This document shows, one piece after another, positions 52,515 to 56,055 of a DNA stretch of 56,055 nt. The position numbers and the translations under genes were made by a program. A model generated the notes under the pieces. It saw nothing but the letters and a program-made list of their open reading frames with translations. It was not told where the DNA came from and did no database searches. The stretch lies in NCBI GenBank assembly GCA_030038495.1, contig JASHOV010000100.1, positions 1 through 56,055 of the forward strand. The letters run 5' to 3'. How positions within the stretch are numbered: the first letter of the stretch is position 1; each line of letters begins with the position of its first letter. This DNA is from Streptosporangiaceae bacterium (GTDB lineage Bacteria; Actinomycetota; Actinomycetes; Streptosporangiales; Streptosporangiaceae).

Positions 52515-52820
52515 TTGACACCTCAGCTCGCACGCAGAGAGCTGGCGCGACGGCTGGGCCTGCTGACCGGTTACGCCCTCGTCTCTGGTTTTGCCGGCGC
52601 GCTGCTGTTCGGGCCCGTGCTCGGCGTCGCCAGCGGATTCAGCGCGGCGCTGGCCGACGCCGGCGTCGGCGTCCTGCTGATTCTCGCGCCGTGGAACGTC
52701 ATCGGCATGTTGCTGCCGCCCGGAGCCGGGCTCGGCAGCGCGCAGCGTGATCTACCTTGGCCGCGACCCTCGAAGTGCTCGACGAGAGCGGCTTCCAGGA
52801 CCTCACCGTCGAGGAAGTAG
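52515..52820 (+). other. Possible short membrane ORF or remnant
   Basis: From TTG 52515, a 101-codon frame gives LARRELARRLGLLTGYALVSGFAGALLFGPVLGVASGFSAALADAGVGVLLILAPWNVIGMLLP, i.e. two or three hydrophobic segments, but then runs into Ser/Arg-rich non-sense that overlaps the TetR remnant. No family recognised. Probably a decayed gene; TTGACA at 52515-52520 may be coincidental. This and the next entries occupy the 52382-53219 stretch, which has no intact gene. Confidence 0.25.
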
Positions 52821-52963
52821 CAGCCGGGGCGGGCGCCGCCAAGACCGCCATCTACCGGCAGCGGCCCGCGATCCCTCGACCGCCTGCTGCCGGTCGTGAC
52901 CTCGTACCTGGCCGACCGCGACGAACTGATGCAGGGCCTGCGACCGCGAGCGGAGGAGAAACG
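52757..52963 (+). pseudogene. TetR-family regulator remnant
   Basis: AATLEVLDESGFQDLTVEEVAAGAGAAKTAIYR is a TetR helix-turn-helix core, but the usual N-terminal start is lost, and after IYR the frame goes wrong. In the next frame the bases 52870-52966 read SLDRLLPVVTSYLADRDELM, resembling the end of a TetR C-terminal domain; about 100 residues are missing between. So there is a frameshift and a large internal deletion. Confidence 0.6.
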
Positions 52964-53182
52964 ATGACCGTCGAGCTCAACCACACCATCGTTCCCGCGC
53001 CCGAGCCGACTGCCTCGGCGCGGTTCCTGGCCGACATCCTCGGCGTCTGCGTCAACCCGCCGGTCGGCAGATTCACGCCGATCACGCTGGCCAACCGCGC
53101 CACGCTGGATTACCGCCAAGAGGACACGTTCGATTCGCACCACTATGCGTTTCCCGCGGCGGATAAGACGGCGAGTCCGTGA
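52964..53182 (+). pseudogene. VOC/glyoxalase-family protein, truncated
   Basis: 72 residues from ATG 52964, with a strong GGAGGAGAA upstream. MTVELNHTIVPAPEPTASARFLADILG and TLANRATLDYRQEDTFDSHHYAF match the first half of a VOC fold (metal-binding His in the first strand). The second half is gone: after HHYAF the frame reads six foreign residues and a stop. Normal length would be about 130. It may be translated but not functional. Confidence 0.6.
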
Positions 53183-53219
53183 CGGCGCGGAGCGTGTCAG
53201 CCGCCCGGCGTCAGCGGTG

Positions 53220-53861
53220 CTACCGCTGTACGGGCGCCGGGACGGCCAAGCCTGCCTCCTCGGCTAGCCTGCCCCGCGCGCATCCCTGCGGGGTATAGGC
53301 CTCGGCGGCCTGCTGCCAGCAGAGCTGGGCCGCGAGCTCGGTCGCGGTGTCGGCCCGGACGTGAAAGGCCGGCGCACCCGGCCGGAACACCTGCAGGTGC
53401 GCGTCTCGACGGCGGGCGTGCCAGCCGTGCCGGTCCAGCCAGACCCGCCAGGCCGGGAACAGATCGCTCAGCGCATCCAGCCGCGCACGCGTCAGCGTGC
53501 TCCATGGTTCCTGCGGCACCAGATGCGGGGCCGCGGCCGGAAACGGGTCAGGCTGCGGCGGTGAGTCCGCGGCAACCGCGGGTGCGAAGAAACTGACCGT
53601 CACTCCCTGCTTGGTGCAGATCGCCAGGAGCCGCAGCATCGGAAGCTGTTCCGCCAGCGTTATGGGCAGCAGCAGCGCATCGTGCCGGGCCGCGGCGATC
53701 GCCGTCGTCAGCTCGGCCAGTCCGGGCGTATCCGAGCCGGGAACGTCGGCGTACAGGTCAGGCTCGGGCCAGCCACGCTGCCGGGCCGCCGCGACCATGG
53801 CCAGCTGGCTCGATGGCGATGGGACACGCAGGTAGGCCGCCGGGCACCTGGGCGCGCTCAT
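53220..53861 (-). CDS. Serine-resolvase-like protein lacking the catalytic serine
   Basis: 213 residues, ATG with GGGGAA upstream. The first 100 residues follow the serine recombinase N-terminal fold: AAYLRVPSPSSQLAMVAAARQRGWPEPDLYADVPGSDTPGLAELTTAIAAARHDALLLPITLAEQLPMLRLLAICTKQGVTVSFF. The usual YxRVS(T/S) is YLRVPS, so the nucleophile position is Pro, and the conserved Arg of the catalytic centre is not obvious. The last 80 residues (FPAWRVWLDRHGWHARRRDAHLQVFRPGAPAFHVRADTATELAAQLCWQQAAEAY) are an unrecognised domain instead of the DNA-binding part. It looks domesticated, perhaps regulatory. An upstream palindrome is shared with the next gene. Confidence 0.5.
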   Translation of the reverse strand: MSAPRCPAAYLRVPSPSSQLAMVAAARQRGWPEPDLYADVPGSDTPGLAELTTAIAAARHDALLLPITLAEQLPMLRLLAICTKQGVTVSFFAPAVAADSPPQPDPFPAAAPHLVPQEPWSTLTRARLDALSDLFPAWRVWLDRHGWHARRRDAHLQVFRPGAPAFHVRADTATELAAQLCWQQAAEAYTPQGCARGRLAEEAGLAVPAPVQR

Positions 53862-53961
53862 GACCAGTTCCCCGATCTGCTATCGGCGGGTAGTCATCAC
53901 CTAACGCTAGGTAGCTGGAAGTGACGACCGAACCGCTTCCTGATCCGGTCCTACCCAGACT

Positions 53962-53973
53962 ATGCAATTGCAT
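53962..53973. promoter_or_regulatory. ATGCAATTGCAT palindrome upstream of the resolvase-like gene
   Basis: A perfect 12-bp palindrome about 100 bp upstream of ATG 53861. The core TGCAATTGCA recurs at 55850-55859 upstream of the HD/LuxR gene. Also nearby: ACCTA-N4-TAGGT at 53899-53912 and CCTATAGG at 53999-54006. The rest of 53862-54103 holds no gene. Confidence 0.5.
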
Positions 53974-54103
53974 CTAGCGCCCGTTATGGGGAGAACTCCC
54001 TATAGGTAGCTCTCCCAACGGCCTGCACAAGCGGCCGCCGGTCTGATAATACGGGCCGTCACGCATGCAAAACGCGGCTCGGCCCGGATGACGGTGCCCG
54101 CGC

Positions 54104-55804
54104 TCAGCCCGGCTTTCTGGGCCTGCCGGCCCGATGGGCGCCGGCCTGATGCTGCGCGGCGGCCGGCCCGGAGCTGCCTGCGGCGGTGCCGGTGCGTGCG
54201 CCCGGTCCGCCCTCGCCCTGTCGGCGTGGCTCCGTTCCGGTCATGCCGATGAGGCCATGCTCGAGCGCGAACAGCGCAGCGCCCGCCCGGCTGGACACTC
54301 CGGCCTTGGCGTACAGGCTCTGGATATGGTGATCGCAGGTCTTGGGCGAGATCCCCAGGTGCCGGGCGATCTGCTTAGTGGCCAGCCCGGTGGCCAGCAG
54401 CGACAGGACCTCCGATTCGCGCTCGGACAGTCCGGCCGGGCGCCGCACCGCGGGTCGGCGCATCCCCGCGGCCGCCAGCACCGCGCTGACGGACTCGGCA
54501 GGCAGCCGGCCCGCATCCGCGGACTGGCTGAGCTGATCGGCCGCTTCCTGCGCCGACAGGGCTGGCCGGTGCGGGCGCGGCTCGCGCATCGCCTGATAAC
54601 AGTCGGCGGCGGCCAGGAGCCACGCCGCCGCCGGCAGCTCCGCCGACCGGCAGCCACGGTGGTAGCCGGAGCCGTCGGACCGCTCTCCGTGCGACCCGGC
54701 CAGCCGGGCCAGCGACCGCAGCCCGCCCGCGGCTTCCAGCACGCGCTCGGTGTAATACGCGTGCAGGCGCACCCGTTCCCGCTCGTCGCGACTCAGCGGC
54801 CCGGGTTTGTTCCACACCCGGACTGGTACCGAGACCCGGCCCACATCGTGCACCAGCGCGGCCCGGCGCAACTGCGTCACCGTGCCTGCGGGGAGCCCGG
54901 CCGCCGCTCCTGCCAGCTCCGCGGTATCGGCCACGTCGCGTGAATGGCCGATGGTCCAGGTGCTCTTCAGGTCGGCGAAATCTGCGACCGCCGACAGGCA
55001 GGCGTCCACCCGCTCCTCGGCGATGACATGCCAGGTCCCTGGCTCGGCAAACATCGCCTCGTCCCATACCGAGGGGACATCCAGGCCGGCGAACGCGGCG
55101 TCGCCCAGCTCAGCGAATGCGGCGGCTGGCCGCGGGTCTAACCCGGATCCGGCCCGGCCGGCGACGACCTGCGCCGCAAGCGGGGCGCCGCCGTGCTGCC
55201 AGGCCATGTCCGCGTCCTGGGCCACTTGCATGATCCGGACCGCGATCGGGATCTGCTCTCCGCGGATATCGCCCGGCATGCCCTTGCCGTCCCAGCGCTC
55301 ATACAGATGCCGCAGCGGCTCCTGCACGCCCGCGGGAAGTCCCATCCGCGCGCCCAGCACCTGCGCGACGTCGCAGTGCGTCCGTGCCCACTCCCTGAAC
55401 TCCGCGATCCCGCCCGCCGCCGCCCTGGTGATCGCAACAGCACGCGGAATCGGAGCGCTGTCGGCGTGCGCGACGCGCATCGCCGTCGTGACCAGCTCAC
55501 GGCGCGAGCCAAGGAACGCGGCCATCATGCTCGGCCGCGCGGCCAGCTCATCCCCGAAGAACCCCGCATCAATCTCGCTGTCGGCCGTGCAGCCCGCGAA
55601 GTGGAGTAACCCGGTGTAGTAAACCGTCACCTGCTCGTCGGCAGCCAGGCCCAGCGCCTCGGCCAGGCGCACCGCGATGATTGCCGTTCGCAGCCCGTGC
55701 TCCAGCGGCTGACCCATGGCCAGGTCGGTCGCCAGCGAAAGCACGCCGGCGGCCTCGGCAAGCCGCAGCGGACTGCCGCTAGCCGCGTACGGATCCCTGG
55801 CCAC
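54104..55804 (-). CDS. Double HD-domain LuxR-type transcriptional regulator
   Basis: 566 residues from GTG 55804, just before LRLAEAAGVLSLATDLAMGQPLEHGLRTAIIAVRLAEALGL, the usual opening; the frame stays open to 55999 but runs through repeats, and TTG 55867 is an alternative. Two HD-GYP-like halves: in the first the HD pair reads LLHFAGC (Asp lost) with WDGKGMPGD; in the second ALVHDVGRVSVPVRVWNKPGPLS keeps His-Asp, followed by SHGERSDGSGYHRG. C-terminal LuxR HTH: LSERESEVLSLLATGLATKQIARHLGISPKTCDHHIQSLYAKAGVSSRAGAALFA. Possibly a nucleotide-responsive DNA-binding protein. Pro/Ala/Gly-rich tail. Lies 242 bp upstream of the resolvase-like gene on the same strand. Confidence 0.85.
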   Translation of the reverse strand: MARDPYAASGSPLRLAEAAGVLSLATDLAMGQPLEHGLRTAIIAVRLAEALGLAADEQVTVYYTGLLHFAGCTADSEIDAGFFGDELAARPSMMAAFLGSRRELVTTAMRVAHADSAPIPRAVAITRAAAGGIAEFREWARTHCDVAQVLGARMGLPAGVQEPLRHLYERWDGKGMPGDIRGEQIPIAVRIMQVAQDADMAWQHGGAPLAAQVVAGRAGSGLDPRPAAAFAELGDAAFAGLDVPSVWDEAMFAEPGTWHVIAEERVDACLSAVADFADLKSTWTIGHSRDVADTAELAGAAAGLPAGTVTQLRRAALVHDVGRVSVPVRVWNKPGPLSRDERERVRLHAYYTERVLEAAGGLRSLARLAGSHGERSDGSGYHRGCRSAELPAAAWLLAAADCYQAMREPRPHRPALSAQEAADQLSQSADAGRLPAESVSAVLAAAGMRRPAVRRPAGLSERESEVLSLLATGLATKQIARHLGISPKTCDHHIQSLYAKAGVSSRAGAALFALEHGLIGMTGTEPRRQGEGGPGARTGTAAGSSGPAAAQHQAGAHRAGRPRKPG

Positions 55805-55849
55805 GGTATCCAGGATCTCACGCGAGACGCCTGGCGACGATGCCCCGTG

Positions 55850-55859
55850 TGCAATTGCA
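55850..55859. promoter_or_regulatory. TGCAATTGCA palindrome upstream of the HD/LuxR gene
   Basis: Second copy of the palindrome at 53963-53972, here 46 bp upstream of the preferred GTG start. If the TTG start were real it would lie in the coding part. Candidate operator. Confidence 0.45.
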
Positions 55860-55861
55860 AT

Positions 55862-55911
55862 CAGCAACGCTCGCCAGCAACGCTCGCCAGCACCAGCACC
55901 AGCACCAGCAC
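55862..55911. repeat. Short tandem repeats upstream of the HD/LuxR gene
   Basis: Two exact copies of CAGCAACGCTCGC (55862-55874, 55875-55887) followed by four copies of CAGCAC (55888-55911). Length would be prone to slippage. They lie in the presumed leader of the minus-strand regulator gene. Confidence 0.92.
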
Positions 55912-55935
55912 AGCCAGCGCCCCGACGGTCGCATC

Positions 55936-55997
55936 TAGGGGCATCGTTGGACCATTGCTGCCCTTCTATGGGCAACGTAGGAGCTTTGCTGCCCTTC
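55936..55997. repeat. Dispersed ~31-bp repeat, locus C (two tandem units)
   Basis: Two adjoining 31-bp units, 55936-55966 and 55967-55997, 26 of 31 bases alike, both ending TTGCTGCCCTTC. Unit 1 contains CGTTGGACCATTGCTGCCC like locus B at 31892. Each unit has GGGCA near its start and TGCCC near its end, an inverted pair. Confidence 0.92.
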
Positions 55998-56055
55998 ACG
56001 GCCGCCGCGGGATGGCCTTCGTGATCTTGAGACGCCGGGAGTGACCCGCGGGCCG

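Overview
The window reads as chromosome of a high-GC, multicellular-type actinomycete, probably Streptosporangiales/Streptomyces-like. Support comes from a DUF397 protein, two predicted F420-dependent enzymes of mycobacterial type (relatives of Rv3520c and Rv3369), an MMPL pump, actinobacterial LytS/LytTR-symporter and PadR-ABC modules, Tat signal peptides, frequent GTG starts and two probable leaderless genes. No rRNA, tRNA, CRISPR array, intact transposase or prophage was found.

Layout. 1-5.4 kb: 3' part of a MocR-type regulator, then a cassette of a Tat-exported propeller-like protein, a ten-cysteine GH25-like protein and a MauE-family membrane protein, followed by an MFS remnant broken at a tandem repeat and an orphan DUF397 gene. 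5.5-11.8 kb: a long perfect palindrome and a complete peptide ABC importer operon on the minus strand, with its two ATPases fused. 12.1-23.4 kb: mostly oxidoreductases and hydrolases (Fpg/Nei glycosylase, bicovalent-flavin oxidase, non-canonical MBL protein, FAD monooxygenase, EF-Tu domain II protein, DMT transporter, CocE hydrolase, PPOX, AhpD-like, globin, LLM enzyme). 23.5-31.8 kb: a fused chorismate mutase-prephenate dehydratase-DAHP synthase, MMPL pump, two SDR enzymes, YccF, an orphan LuxR HTH and a small membrane gene flanked by repeats.

32-39 kb is an acetate module: acetyl-CoA synthetase, divergent from a LytS-type kinase, LytTR regulator, small membrane partner and sodium/solute symporter. 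39-44.5 kb holds a minus-strand operon (R2-like di-iron protein, SCP2-like protein, SnoaL-like protein, then an ECF sigma factor with a SnoaL-like tail) divergent from a CaiB CoA-transferase and enoyl-CoA hydratase. 44.9-48.8 kb is a PadR-controlled FtsX-type ABC exporter. 49-52.4 kb has an SsuD-like monooxygenase, galK and convergent galT. 52.5-56 kb is a decaying region with TetR and VOC fragments, a resolvase-like protein lacking its serine, and an HD/LuxR regulator; these last two genes share an upstream TGCAATTGCA palindrome.

The most unusual items are the three-enzyme aromatic fusion (23722-25758), a family of ~31-bp dispersed repeats (31350, 31892, 55936), an exact 28-bp duplication of a gene's 3' end flanking a 75-bp palindromic element (44438-44753), the 48-bp palindrome at 5532, the ten-cysteine/MauE/Tat cassette (1360-4483) and the R2-like/SCP2/SnoaL/sigma operon (39063-42317). 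Functions are inferred from reading translated motifs; no database search was possible.
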